From CAYWPG01 sp964460035 (GTDB taxonomy: Bacteria > Pseudomonadota > Gammaproteobacteria > Nitrococcales > AK92): a DNA stretch of 64,000 bases. The position numbers and the translations under genes were made by a program. The number at the start of each line of letters is the position of its first letter. The first letter of the stretch is position 1. The DNA is taken from NCBI GenBank assembly GCA_964460035.1, contig CAYWPG010000016.1, forward strand, positions 1 to 64,000, read 5' to 3'. Under the pieces are notes generated by a model. It did no database searches. It worked only from the letters and a program-made list of their open reading frames with translations, and was not told the origin of the DNA. Of the stretch, positions 1 through 8,675 are shown piece after piece.

Positions 1-35
1 AAGAGGGCGCCCGGTGGACTTGAGCTGCGGGCGGA

Positions 36-1034
36 ATGCCGCCGCCCCCAAAGCAGACGCTGTTCGCCGAACTGGACAAGGGCGAAGAGTCGCTGCGCCA
101 AGTGCAGACCCTGCTGGCGCGCTATCGCCAGTCCGTGCTCAAAGCCGCCGTCACCGGCCAGCTCACCGCCGACTGGCGCGCCGAAAACGCCCACCGCCTC
201 GAGCACGGCCGCGATCTGTTGGCCCGCATCCTGAAAGCTCGTCGTGAGAGCTGGGAAGGTCGGGGTAAGTACAGAGAGCCAGTTGAGCCGGATACCAGCA
301 GCTTGCCGGAACTGCCGGAGGGCTGGGTATGGGCGACTGTTGAGCAGGTTGTAAGCGTTTTTAGAAACGGCCTTTCAAAAAAGCCGATATCTGAGCCAAA
401 CGAGTTCCCAATCTTGCGAATTTCAGCGACGCGCTCAATGAGCGTATCCGTTGACGATGTTCGCTATTATCCAGTGACAGATCCAGAAAGTGTGGCACCT
501 TATTGGGTTGAAAAGGGTGACTTGCTTTTTACAAGGTACAACGGTTCGGCACACCTCGTCGGGGTGTGTGGTCAGATGCGCTCTGATCAACCGGTGCTTC
601 ACCCCGATAAGCTTATAAAGGCGCGTGCTGTTGGTGTTGATGGGCTGAGTGTCGATTTTTTGGAAATTGCCTGGAATGCTGGTGAGACGCGCCGCCATAT
701 TTTGTCACGTATTAAGACCACTTCTGGTCAACAGGGAATCGCGGGTGCAGATATCAAAGCAGCTCCGTTTCCTCTTCCGCCTGAGGCGGAGCAAAGGGCG
801 ATTGTAGGTCGAGTCCAAAAGGCCTTTGAGCGTTTGGAAGCATTGTGGGAGTTTTCTGCAAAGGAGCTTGCTCGCTCCACCGCCCTCCGGCAATCCATCC
901 TCAAAGACGCCTTCTCCGGCAAGCTGGTGCCGCAGGATCCCAACGACGAGCCCGCCGCCGAGCTGCTGGCGCGTATCAAGGCCGCTCGCGCCGGCAAGTC
1001 CAAGCAAAGCCGCCGCCGCGAAGTGCTGGCATGA
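36..1034 (+). CDS. hsdS: Type I restriction specificity subunit HsdS, N-terminal part missing
   Basis: HsdS chooses the DNA target of a type I restriction-modification enzyme. The 332 residues hold a central conserved helix (about 10-85, with LLARYRQSVLKAAVTGQL), a second target-recognition domain starting at LPEGWVWATVEQV (about 94-240) and the distal helical repeat (about 245-332, with LRQSILKDAFSGKL). Intact family members usually have about 400-600 residues and a first recognition domain, which is absent here. A TGA in frame at 21-23 blocks extension, so the gene is truncated or frameshifted at its 5' end rather than only cut by the window edge. The stop overlaps the next ATG. The recognition domain is less GC-rich than its flanks, common for exchanged HsdS domains. 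Confidence 0.8.
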   Translation: MPPPPKQTLFAELDKGEESLRQVQTLLARYRQSVLKAAVTGQLTADWRAENAHRLEHGRDLLARILKARRESWEGRGKYREPVEPDTSSLPELPEGWVWATVEQVVSVFRNGLSKKPISEPNEFPILRISATRSMSVSVDDVRYYPVTDPESVAPYWVEKGDLLFTRYNGSAHLVGVCGQMRSDQPVLHPDKLIKARAVGVDGLSVDFLEIAWNAGETRRHILSRIKTTSGQQGIAGADIKAAPFPLPPEAEQRAIVGRVQKAFERLEALWEFSAKELARSTALRQSILKDAFSGKLVPQDPNDEPAAELLARIKAARAGKSKQSRRREVLA

Positions 1035-1933
1035 GCGATCTGAAACTGTTCCGCACCCAGGGCGATGCCCTGGTCGAGCTGGAGGGCTCGTCCGCGCCGC
1101 TGGAGCGTGGCTTGCAGACCCTGTTCGAGCGCAATCTGGAATCCCTGCTCGGGGTGCGTTTCCTCGCCTCCGAGTTCGTCACCACCCACGGCGGGCGCAT
1201 GGATACGCTCGGCATCGATGAAAACGGCTATCCCGTCATCATCGAATACAAGCGCGAGCGCTCCGAGAACATCATCAATCAGGGGCTGTTCTACCTCGAC
1301 TGGTTGGTCGATCACCGCGGCGACTTCGAGCTGCTGGTGCGCGACCGCTACGGCAAGGAGGCGGCGCGCCAGATCGAGTGGGGCGCGCCGCGGCTGATCT
1401 GCATCGCCGCCGATTTCACCAAATACGATATTCACGCGGTGAAGCAGATGGGCCGCAACATCGAGCTGATCCGCTACCGCCGCTTCGGCGAGGAGTTATT
1501 GCTTCTGGAGCTGCTCACCGCGGTTTCCGCCAGCCCAATGGCCGCGCCCGGCCCCGGCGACAAGCCGCAGAACAAGTCCAAGAGCATCTCCGAAACGATG
1601 GCAGGCGCGAGCGGCGAGCTCGCCAATCTGTACGCGGACGTCGAGACCTTCCTGCTCGGGCTGGGCGACGATGTCACGAAGAAGGTCTTGCGCCACTACA
1701 TCGCCTTTCGCCGCATCAAGAATTTCGCTTGCGTGGAGGTCAAGCCCACGCTCGGCATCGTTCGCCTGTATTTGAAGCTCGATCCGGACACGGTCGAGCT
1801 GGAGGAGGGCTTTACCCGCGATGTGCGCAACATCGGCCACTTCGGCACCGGCGATCTGGAAGTGACCCTGAGCTCGCATGAGGATCTGCAACGGGCCAAG
1901 CCGCTGATCGCCCAGTCCTACGAGCTGTCGTGA
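1031..1933 (+). CDS. NucS-like nuclease-fold protein with DUF5655-type C-terminus
   Basis: The 300-residue product has an N-terminal restriction-endonuclease-like fold: GGRMD (Asp58) followed by a strand ending IIEYK (Glu72, Lys74), which matches the D...ExK core of PD-(D/E)XK nucleases of the NucS/RecB type. The C-terminal 120 residues (LYADVETFLLGLGDDV onward) resemble the DUF5655 domain. Such proteins are often labelled predicted transport protein, which the sequence does not support: there is no membrane segment. The start is the ATG that overlaps the hsdS stop by 4 bases, so translation is probably coupled. The following truncated rhuM overlaps its stop by one base. A DNA-targeting defence role is inferred from the fold and context only. 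Confidence 0.7.
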   Translation: MSDLKLFRTQGDALVELEGSSAPLERGLQTLFERNLESLLGVRFLASEFVTTHGGRMDTLGIDENGYPVIIEYKRERSENIINQGLFYLDWLVDHRGDFELLVRDRYGKEAARQIEWGAPRLICIAADFTKYDIHAVKQMGRNIELIRYRRFGEELLLLELLTAVSASPMAAPGPGDKPQNKSKSISETMAGASGELANLYADVETFLLGLGDDVTKKVLRHYIAFRRIKNFACVEVKPTLGIVRLYLKLDPDTVELEEGFTRDVRNIGHFGTGDLEVTLSSHEDLQRAKPLIAQSYELS

Positions 1934-2241
1934 TGGCGGAGAGCGAGCTCGTCATCTTCGAAGGCGGCGACCGGCGGATCGAGGTGCGCCTGGAGGCGGA
2001 GTCCATCTGGCTTACGCAGGCTCAGATGGCCGAGGTGTTCGGCACCTCCGTCGACAACATCAGTCTGCACCTGAAGAACATCTACGCCAGCGAGGAGTTG
2101 AGCGAGGCGGCAACTACCGAGGATTTCTCGGTAGTTCGCCAGGAGGGCAAGCGCCAGGTTCGCCGCCGCCTCAAGCACTACAATCTCGACGCCATCATCT
2201 CCGTCGGCTACGCCCGCACCGGAACACGAACAAGAGAATAG
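1933..2241 (+). pseudogene. RhuM family protein, truncated after the N-terminal DNA-binding region
   Basis: The first about 93 residues match the N-terminus of RhuM (virulence RhuM) proteins almost canonically, including IWLTQAQMAEVFGTS, NISLHLKNIY and HYNLDAIISVGY. Family members normally run to about 300 residues or more. Here the match stops after VGY and is replaced by a nine-residue unrelated tail (ARTGTRTRE) and a stop four bases before hsdM. This looks like a deletion junction, not a single frameshift, because no other frame continues the family. RhuM genes commonly sit inside type I restriction loci; their function is unknown. The remnant may survive only because it couples translation into hsdM. 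Confidence 0.75.
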
Positions 2242-2244
2242 CGA

Positions 2245-3693
2245 ATGAGCAACGAGCAACTCGTCGCCAAGGTCTGGAATTACGCGCATGTGCTGCGCGA
2301 CCAGGGCATTTCCTATGGCGATTACATCGAACAGATCACCTACCTGCTGTTCCTGAAGATGGACCAGGAGCGCGAGGAGCATCTTGGCGAGCCCTCGACC
2401 ATCCCGCCGCTGTGGAACTGGAGCGAGCTGGTCAACAAGGACGGCGAGGCGCTGGAGCGGCAATACCGCCGCACCCTGGAGGCGCTGGGCCAGGAGGACG
2501 GCCTGATCGGCACCATTTTCCGCAAGGCGCAGAACAAGCTCACCGACCCGGCCAAGCTCAAACGGGTGGTGAGCCTCATCGACAAGGAAGGCCCGTGGAT
2601 CGGCCACCGAGTCGATGTCAAAGGCGAAATCTACGAGGGGCTGCTGGAGCGTCATGCATCGGAGGTGAAGTCCGGCGCCGGGCAGTACTTCACCCCGCGG
2701 CCGGTGATCGACGCCATCGTCAAGTGCATCGATCCGCAGATCGGCGAGACGGTGTGCGACCCGGCCTGCGGCACGGGCGGCTTCCTGCTTGCCGCCTACG
2801 ACTACATGAAGCGCCAGTCGCAGGACCGGGAGAAACTGCGCGCACTGCGCCAGGATGCCTTCACCGGCATCGACATCGTCGATGAGGTCGTGCGACTGTG
2901 CGCCATGAACCTGTACCTGCACGGTATTGGCGAGGATGACGGCGACAGCCCGGTCAGGCAGGGCGACGCCCTGGCCGGCGACGACGGCCGGCGCTTCGAC
3001 GTGGTGCTCACCAACCCGCCCTTCGGCAAGAAGTCGAGCTACAAGGTCATCGGCGAGGACGGCTCGGTGACCACCGAGCGCGAGCACTACGAGCGCGACG
3101 ACTTCAAGTTCACCACCTCCAACAAGCAGCTCAACTTCCTGCAGCACATCATGACCATCCTCGACACCCACGGCCGCGCCGGCGTGGTGCTGCCGGACAA
3201 CGTGCTGTTCGAGGCCGGCCGGGCCGGCGAGGGCATTCGCCGGCGGTTGCTGGAGCAGTTCAACTTCCACACTCTGCTGCGCCTGCCGACCGGCATCTGG
3301 TACAGCCCCGGCGTGAAGGCCAACGTGCTGTTCTTCGACAAGCGGCCGGCCTCGCGCGAGGTGCAGACCAAGGAACTGTGGGTCTACGACTACCGCACCA
3401 ACGTGCACAAGACCCTCAAGACCAAGCCGTTGGTACGCGAAGACCTGGACGACTTCGTGCGCTGCTACCACGAGCGCCAGGAAACCGAGCGCTTCCGCCG
3501 CTTCAGCTACGACGAGCTAGTCCAGCGCGACAAGCTCAACCTGGACATCTTCTGGCTCAAGGACGACAGCCTGGAGGACATCGACAACCTGCCCGAACCG
3601 GACGTGCTGGCCGCCGAGATCGTAGAGAACCTGGAGGCGGCGCTGGAGAACTTTCGCAACGTGAGTGAGGCGCTGGTCGGGGAGGGGGAGTAA
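2245..3693 (+). CDS. hsdM: Type I restriction-modification DNA methyltransferase HsdM
   Basis: This is an adenine-N6 methyltransferase subunit of a type I R-M enzyme, 482 residues, full length. The N-terminal helical domain (1-140) is followed by AGQYFTPR (145-152), the SAM-binding motif I DPACGTGGF (172-180) and the catalytic motif IV NPPF (257-260). No hsdR is visible in the window. Gene order (hsdS, nuclease-like gene, rhuM remnant, hsdM) is unusual, since hsdM normally precedes hsdS. The start ATG lies just downstream of the rhuM remnant stop. After the stop only about 100 non-coding bases separate the gene from the 3' end of tRNA-Arg. Confidence 0.95.
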   Translation: MSNEQLVAKVWNYAHVLRDQGISYGDYIEQITYLLFLKMDQEREEHLGEPSTIPPLWNWSELVNKDGEALERQYRRTLEALGQEDGLIGTIFRKAQNKLTDPAKLKRVVSLIDKEGPWIGHRVDVKGEIYEGLLERHASEVKSGAGQYFTPRPVIDAIVKCIDPQIGETVCDPACGTGGFLLAAYDYMKRQSQDREKLRALRQDAFTGIDIVDEVVRLCAMNLYLHGIGEDDGDSPVRQGDALAGDDGRRFDVVLTNPPFGKKSSYKVIGEDGSVTTEREHYERDDFKFTTSNKQLNFLQHIMTILDTHGRAGVVLPDNVLFEAGRAGEGIRRRLLEQFNFHTLLRLPTGIWYSPGVKANVLFFDKRPASREVQTKELWVYDYRTNVHKTLKTKPLVREDLDDFVRCYHERQETERFRRFSYDELVQRDKLNLDIFWLKDDSLEDIDNLPEPDVLAAEIVENLEAALENFRNVSEALVGEGE

Positions 3694-3794
3694 CCGCGGA
3701 TCCTCGGCGTGTATTCGATAAAACAAGGCACGCCGGTCCTCTTGGGGGAGCCTTGTCGGCTTGCGGATCGGTTTGGTTACTGGGGACGGGAGTG

Positions 3795-3870
3795 TGGCGC
3801 CCCGGGCAGGAATTGAACCTGCGACCTACCGCTTAGGAGGCGGTTGCTCTATCCGCTGAGCTACCGGGGC
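3795..3870 (-). tRNA. tRNA-Arg (anticodon CCU)
   Basis: A complete cloverleaf can be drawn on the minus strand: acceptor GCCCCGG paired with CCGGGGC, D-arm TAGCTCAGC, anticodon loop CTCCTAA, T-arm GCAGG-TTCAATT-CCTGC and an encoded CCA. The anticodon CCU corresponds to plus-strand positions 3835-3837. Its 3' end faces the restriction locus, the usual orientation for an island integrated at a tRNA gene. Confidence 0.97.
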
Positions 3871-3992
3871 GTGAAGTTTAGGCGCGTCAGTATAGCGAAG
3901 CTCTGGCGGGCCCACAAAAACACTTTTCTTAACGTGTTACGCCTCGACAAAACGGCTGCCGCCAGAGGCGCTCCTGCCGCGCCTGCGCAGTG

Positions 3993-4883
3993 CTAGCGAT
4001 CCACCGGCGCTGACCCTGCTCCGGGTTGCGCATAGTTGGCGCGACGCTGCCGCCACGGTTGGATCACGTAATCCCATGCCGCGATAGCGAGAGCCAGCGC
4101 CGCTACGGTGTTGGCTAGCCACAACGCTGCCGGATAGTCGCCGTCGTGACCGAACAGCGCGATTGCGCTGATCGTGAGCAGCACTACCAGCGTCAGGTGC
4201 CCGCCAGGACGCAGCCCCCAGCGCCACTGCGTCGCCATCACAGCGCCGAGCCACACCACGACGGCGGCAGCGCCGGTGCTCACCAGTACATCCAACGGCC
4301 AGTGGACCCCCACGAACACGCGGCTGAATGCCACTATCAAGCCAACGGCCAGCACGGTGGCCCGCGCCAGGTTCGAGCGCAGGAAGTAGATCCACAGGCA
4401 GGCGATAGTCATGGCGGTGATGGCGTGGCCGGACGGGAAGCTGCTGTTGCGGTAGCCGCGGCCGACCAGGTGCAAAGTGTCGGCTTCCAGAACGGCGGGC
4501 GGGCGCGGCAGCGACAATCCGTGCTTGATGCCGTGAGTGAAGATCGTACCTAGCACGGCCGCGATGGCGCCGGCCCATATCAGCTGAGGGTAGCGGCGGG
4601 CAAACAGCAGCAGCGTGACGACCGCGAACAGACCGTCGCCCCCGAAAGTGATGTGCTGCCATAGCGCCGGTGGCAAATACGCGCCCCAAGGGTTGAGCAG
4701 CAGAAAGCCCGCCTGATGCCCCCCGCTGACGAACAGCACCAGCGCCAGCAGAAACGCGCTGGCAGCGATGGCTGCCAGCCAATACTGGCCGCCGTGCGCA
4801 GCCTGATTGCCGTAGCCGTCGAGCTCGGCGGCCAAGGCATTGCGCCATTCGGCGGACCAGGGAAGGTAGTTATTGTTGCTCAT
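3993..4883 (-). CDS. PAP2-family membrane phosphatase
   Basis: An integral membrane lipid phosphatase of 296 residues. All three PAP2 signature motifs are present: K120-x6-R127-P128, P150-S-G-H153, and S187-R...H194...D198; the two histidines are catalytic in the family. About six hydrophobic segments surround them. The substrate could be undecaprenyl pyrophosphate, phosphatidylglycerol phosphate or a lipid A phosphate. The start overlaps the end of the ArnT-like gene by 14 bases, and the gene is last in a four-gene membrane glycosylation operon, which favours a role in recycling the polyprenyl carrier or trimming the modified lipid. Confidence 0.88.
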   Translation of the reverse strand: MSNNNYLPWSAEWRNALAAELDGYGNQAAHGGQYWLAAIAASAFLLALVLFVSGGHQAGFLLLNPWGAYLPPALWQHITFGGDGLFAVVTLLLFARRYPQLIWAGAIAAVLGTIFTHGIKHGLSLPRPPAVLEADTLHLVGRGYRNSSFPSGHAITAMTIACLWIYFLRSNLARATVLAVGLIVAFSRVFVGVHWPLDVLVSTGAAAVVVWLGAVMATQWRWGLRPGGHLTLVVLLTISAIALFGHDGDYPAALWLANTVAALALAIAAWDYVIQPWRQRRANYAQPGAGSAPVDR

Positions 4884-6441
4884 CGGCTTCCTCTACCAGC
4901 ACTAACGCGACGCCGCCTTTGCGGTAAATCGTTTCCAGCTGGGCGCGCGCTGCTAGGGCGTCCAGACGGTGCAGACGATCGACGCGGATGAAGACCAGGT
5001 CGCCCGGCCGGGGCTCACGCCGCAGCGTAGGCGCACCGCGGTAGACGCTGAAGCTGGGCATGTTGATGCCCACGGCGACCACAGGGCGGTCGTACTGGCG
5101 CGCCACCAGAGCCGCTTCCCTGACAGGCTCTTGCTGCAGTCCGGCAGCGACAGGCAAGGCCATCCAATTGACGGTTGCGGTATGCATCAGCGCCGTTATC
5201 AGCAGTCCTTGCCAGGGCTTGACCGCTTTGCTGAGTGCGCAGGCGAGCAGCACGGTCAGGCTGAGCAGAGGCAGGATGCGGTCGCCGTGACCGAGCACTT
5301 CGCTGCCACGACCCAGCATCTCGATTTCGTAAGCGCGATCCGCATACTTGGCGGCGAACGCGAGCAGTTCGGGGAAAAACAGCAGTAGCAGCAGAAACAG
5401 CGCCGGCGGCAGGTAGGCGAGCCAGCGATTGATCAGCAATTCCCTGTGCCGCGCCATGAGAATGAACAGCGGTGTGCAGCCATAGAGCACGTAGTGCGGG
5501 AGCTGCGTCTGCGAGAAGCTGAACAGCACGAAGACGACGGCGAACCAGATCCAGAGCAGCCGGTCCAGCGGCTCGCTCACGCTGTCGCGTGCGCGCCCTA
5601 AGATACGGAAGAACCAGCCCGTGAACGGCAGGAGCACCAGCGGGAGCATGAAAACGTAGTACAGCGGGTTGCCCCGGTGCCCGTGCAGGCCGTCGGTGAA
5701 GCGCTCGACGTTATGGCGCAGGAGAAAGCCTTCGAAGAAGGCGGTGCCGTGTTCCAGGTAAACCAGTACGTGCCACGGTGCTGCCACCACCAGCAGCACC
5801 AGCCAGCCCAGCGGATGGGTGAGCGCGCGCAGCCACTGGCGGCCCGCCCCGCTCCAGACGAAGAAGATGGTGCCAACGGCAAACGGCAGCGCCACGGCGA
5901 TGGGGCCCTTGGTGAGCACCCCTAGCGCCATCCATAGATACACCCGCATCGCCATCGAATTCGACGGCGCGAGGTAGTACCGGTACATGTCGAAGAAGAT
6001 CAGCGCTAGCCATAGATTGAGCAAGGCGTCGGCCGTAGCGCTTTTGCCGATGATGGTCACTACCAGTGCATTGACCATGATCAGCACCGCCACGGCGGCG
6101 GTGGGCCGGTCCAGTACTTGTCGGGCGAAGTAGAACAGCGCCACTGCCCAGGCGCTGGCCGCAAGGGCGGAGGGCAGGCGGAAGGCGAACTCCCCGGCGC
6201 CGAACAGTCGCACCGACAGCGCTTGCAGCCAGTAAATCAGGATCGGCTTATCGTAGCGGGGCTGACCGTCCAGGTAGGTCATCAGATACTCGCCGCTGGC
6301 GAGCATCTCCAGCGTGGCCTGCGAGAAGGCGCCCTCGTCCAGGTCGAACAGCGCGTAGCCGCCCATGGCCGCAAAGAAGCTGAGCAGCACCGCGCCGGCT
6401 AGCGCCCACGGCGACAGCAAATAACGTTCTAGCGCTGGCAT
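4870..6441 (-). CDS. ArnT-like glycosyltransferase (GT-C fold, PMT_2 family)
   Basis: A polytopic glycosyltransferase of 523 residues that would move a sugar from a polyprenyl-phosphate donor to an acceptor on the periplasmic face. The first periplasmic loop carries the acidic motif DLDEG (33-37) and RYDKP (62-66) typical of ArnT/PMT proteins; about a dozen hydrophobic segments follow, then a soluble C-terminal domain of about 100 residues. The start is taken at the ATG overlapping the GT2 stop by one base; an upstream in-frame GTG at 6471 would add ten residues inside the previous gene. Acceptor and sugar are unknown. No arnA, arnB or arnD is in the window. Confidence 0.88.
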   Translation of the reverse strand: MPALERYLLSPWALAGAVLLSFFAAMGGYALFDLDEGAFSQATLEMLASGEYLMTYLDGQPRYDKPILIYWLQALSVRLFGAGEFAFRLPSALAASAWAVALFYFARQVLDRPTAAVAVLIMVNALVVTIIGKSATADALLNLWLALIFFDMYRYYLAPSNSMAMRVYLWMALGVLTKGPIAVALPFAVGTIFFVWSGAGRQWLRALTHPLGWLVLLVVAAPWHVLVYLEHGTAFFEGFLLRHNVERFTDGLHGHRGNPLYYVFMLPLVLLPFTGWFFRILGRARDSVSEPLDRLLWIWFAVVFVLFSFSQTQLPHYVLYGCTPLFILMARHRELLINRWLAYLPPALFLLLLLFFPELLAFAAKYADRAYEIEMLGRGSEVLGHGDRILPLLSLTVLLACALSKAVKPWQGLLITALMHTATVNWMALPVAAGLQQEPVREAALVARQYDRPVVAVGINMPSFSVYRGAPTLRREPRPGDLVFIRVDRLHRLDALAARAQLETIYRKGGVALVLVEEADEQQ

Positions 6442-7505
6442 CAGGACTGTGCCCGCGACGGTTGGCGCCACTCGGCGTCAGGCCCATCCGCCTGCCGTAT
6501 TTCGTAGGCTCGCCGCTCGCCGAAGAAAGTGCGGGTAAGCAGCTCCGCCAGCACGCCCGTGGTCAGGAACTGGATGGAGGCGACCGCCGAGAGTATGGCG
6601 ATGAAGAACAGTGGGCGCGAGCCTATGGGCTGCCCCAAGCCGAGCTTGAGCACGGCCAGATAGCTCATCAGGACAGTGCCTATGACGCCGAACACCAGGC
6701 CTATGGAGCCGAAGAAATGGCCGGGGCGGGCGCGGTAGTTCAGGAAGAAGAACACTGCCAGCAGGTCCAGGATCACGCGGAAAGCACGCGAAATGCCGTA
6801 CTTGGACTCGCCGGCTTGGCGGGGGTGGTGATTTACCACCGTCTCGCCGATGCGGTCCGGCGATGTCACGCCGGCTACCCACACGGGGATGAAACGGTGC
6901 ATCTCGCCGAACAGCCGCACCTGCTTGATGATCTCGGCGCGGTAGATCTTGAGGCTGCAGCCGTAATCGCGCAGGCGCACGCCGGTGACGCGCGCGATCA
7001 GCCAATTGGCGATAAGCGAGGGCAGGCGGCGCATCAGCCACTTGTCCTGCCGGTTGCGGCGCCAGCCCGCGAGCAGGTCCAGATCGCGCTCGAGCAACTC
7101 CTCGACCATGCGGGGAATGTCGGCAGGGTCGTTTTGCAAGTCGCCGTCCAGCGTGGCGATAAGTTCGCCGCGTGCGGCATCTATGCCGGCCTGCATGGCC
7201 GCAGTCTGGCCGAAGTTGCGGCGCAGCTGGATGATGCGCACGTGGCGGCCGTACTTGGGCGCCTCGCGGCGCAGAATCTCGGCAGTACCGTCCCGGCTTC
7301 CATCGTCCACCAGGATGAGTTCCCAGGGACCGGGATAGTCGCGCAGTCCCTCGTCGACGCGGGCCAGCATGGCTGCGGCGTTGTCGGCTTCCTGATACAT
7401 AGGAATGACAACGGAGAGACTTAACGAATGCGTTGCAGACATAGCGTTCTTGCTGCCGGACAGCAGAGCATCATCGGTGGGGGAACGGCGGATTATTGCA
7501 TTCAC
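6441..7505 (-). CDS. ArnC/DPMS-like family 2 glycosyltransferase
   Basis: Predicted to transfer a nucleotide sugar to undecaprenyl phosphate on the cytoplasmic side. The 354-residue product has a GT-A domain with SVVIPMYQEADN (31-42), VDDGS (66-70) and the metal-binding DGDLQNDP (120-127), and two C-terminal membrane helices (about 235-325) as in ArnC and GtrB. A second possible start is the ATG at 7442 (MSATHS), which would remove 21 poorly conserved residues. It is followed directly by the ArnT-like gene and preceded by the flippase-like gene, so donor synthesis and sugar transfer are co-transcribed. Confidence 0.9.
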   Translation of the reverse strand: MNAIIRRSPTDDALLSGSKNAMSATHSLSLSVVIPMYQEADNAAAMLARVDEGLRDYPGPWELILVDDGSRDGTAEILRREAPKYGRHVRIIQLRRNFGQTAAMQAGIDAARGELIATLDGDLQNDPADIPRMVEELLERDLDLLAGWRRNRQDKWLMRRLPSLIANWLIARVTGVRLRDYGCSLKIYRAEIIKQVRLFGEMHRFIPVWVAGVTSPDRIGETVVNHHPRQAGESKYGISRAFRVILDLLAVFFFLNYRARPGHFFGSIGLVFGVIGTVLMSYLAVLKLGLGQPIGSRPLFFIAILSAVASIQFLTTGVLAELLTRTFFGERRAYEIRQADGPDAEWRQPSRAQS

Positions 7506-7517
7506 TGATATACCTGT

Positions 7518-8468
7518 CTACTTGGCAGGATCTTCGCGCCGAATCACAACCTCTTGGGTAGATCGCGCGGGTTTGGGTAAGAGATAGCCGAGCAACGCTA
7601 GCAGCAGCGTGCAGCCCAATAGAAACAGGTGCAGGTTCACCGCAGCAATCAGCGCGACTTCATGCTCCACGCCCAGCGGCATCAGGGTCAAAACCATGGC
7701 AGCTTCGTAGGAACCTGAACCGCCTATGCCATGCACCGGCAACACGCTGCTCAACTCGGCGCCGATCACGCCCAGCAGCGTGCGCCAAGTGCCTATATCG
7801 ACAAAGTGCTGGACGATCAGCGTAAACGCGGAAAGCTTGCTGCCCCAGGAGAGCAGGGTCCAGCCGTAGAGGCGGGTCAGCAATCCAACATCGGCAGGGG
7901 CGTGCAGCAGCAGGCTGTGGCCGATGGCCGCGATCTTCCCGCGCGCAGGCGTCGTGAGCGCAAGCAGCGGCGCTCTGATCAGCAGCGCCAGCGGCAGGGC
8001 CAGCAGCCATGCCAGCGGCAGCAAGAGCGCCAGAGCGTGGGAAGAGCGCGTGGCGATGACGATGGCCGCGACCAGCAGCACCACGTGCAGATCGAGCACC
8101 CGCACCCACAGCAGCGATACCGCGCTCTTGGCGAGCGCTTGGCCGAAGTAGCGGCGCATCAGCAAGGGAAAGACCGCTTCGCCCAGGCGCATTGGCAATA
8201 GGTTGTTGGCGAAGTTATGGAACAGCGTCAGCCTGAGTACCGCGGCAAACCGACCTTTCAAGTCGGCGTGGAAGTAGTCGTAAATGCGCACCGCGCGCAG
8301 GGCATAGCTGAGCAATGCTAGTGTCAGCGCCGATGCAATGGTGGCCGGCGCGATGTTGCGCCAGGGAGCTAGCAACACGCTCCAGCCCACGCTGAGCTGG
8401 ACCCAGATGAGCAGAGCGGCGAGTACGGTAACGCCGAGCAACCATTTGAGAGCCTGATGGGCGTTCAT
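7518..8468 (-). CDS. Flippase-like membrane protein (LPG synthase TM / UPF0104 family)
   Basis: A 316-residue membrane protein with about eight hydrophobic segments. The motif NNLLPMRLGEAVFPLLMRRYF is characteristic of the flippase-like TM domain shared by AglD, MprF and UPF0104 proteins. It is the first gene of the four-gene sugar-transfer operon, with a 12-base gap to the GT2 gene. A role in flipping a lipid-linked sugar or a lipid is an inference from family and context; no soluble aminoacyl-transfer domain is present, so it is not MprF. Confidence 0.8.
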   Translation of the reverse strand: MNAHQALKWLLGVTVLAALLIWVQLSVGWSVLLAPWRNIAPATIASALTLALLSYALRAVRIYDYFHADLKGRFAAVLRLTLFHNFANNLLPMRLGEAVFPLLMRRYFGQALAKSAVSLLWVRVLDLHVVLLVAAIVIATRSSHALALLLPLAWLLALPLALLIRAPLLALTTPARGKIAAIGHSLLLHAPADVGLLTRLYGWTLLSWGSKLSAFTLIVQHFVDIGTWRTLLGVIGAELSSVLPVHGIGGSGSYEAAMVLTLMPLGVEHEVALIAAVNLHLFLLGCTLLLALLGYLLPKPARSTQEVVIRREDPAK

Positions 8469-8526
8469 CTCGACGCGGCTTGCGCTGGCCTCCGAAAGGG
8501 TGCCCGCGCTGATGGGGGCGGGCTAC

Positions 8527-8558
8527 GGCCAGAGCGGGAGCGGTCGCGCACTCTGGCC
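8527..8558. terminator. 8-bp inverted repeat, possible terminator
   Basis: GGCCAGAG and CTCTGGCC are perfectly complementary across a 16-base loop. It lies downstream of the tRNA-Ala terminator on the minus strand and upstream of the flippase gene start, and could be a second termination hairpin or a regulatory stem in the leader of that operon. There is no U-tract. Confidence 0.35.
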
Positions 8559-8566
8559 AGAAACGA

Positions 8567-8593
8567 CGAGAGGCCGCAAAGGGCGGCCTCTCG
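8567..8593 (-). terminator. Intrinsic terminator of tRNA-Ala
   Basis: A perfect 11-bp stem (CGAGAGGCCGC with GCGGCCTCTCG) and a five-base loop sit seven bases from the encoded CCA end of the tRNA. Read on the minus strand it is followed by TCGTTTCT, a weak U-rich stretch. Confidence 0.75.
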
Positions 8594-8599
8594 TGGATT

Positions 8600-8675
<76 letters not shown>

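Noticed and set aside
1918..3471. 517-residue open frame antisense to hsdM
   Set aside because: No recognisable family, low-complexity Val/Ala/Gln composition, and it mirrors an intact hsdM; a GC-rich antisense artefact.
6462..7424. 320-residue open frame antisense to the GT2 gene
   Set aside because: Antisense of a clear glycosyltransferase, Gln/His/Ala-rich, no motif.
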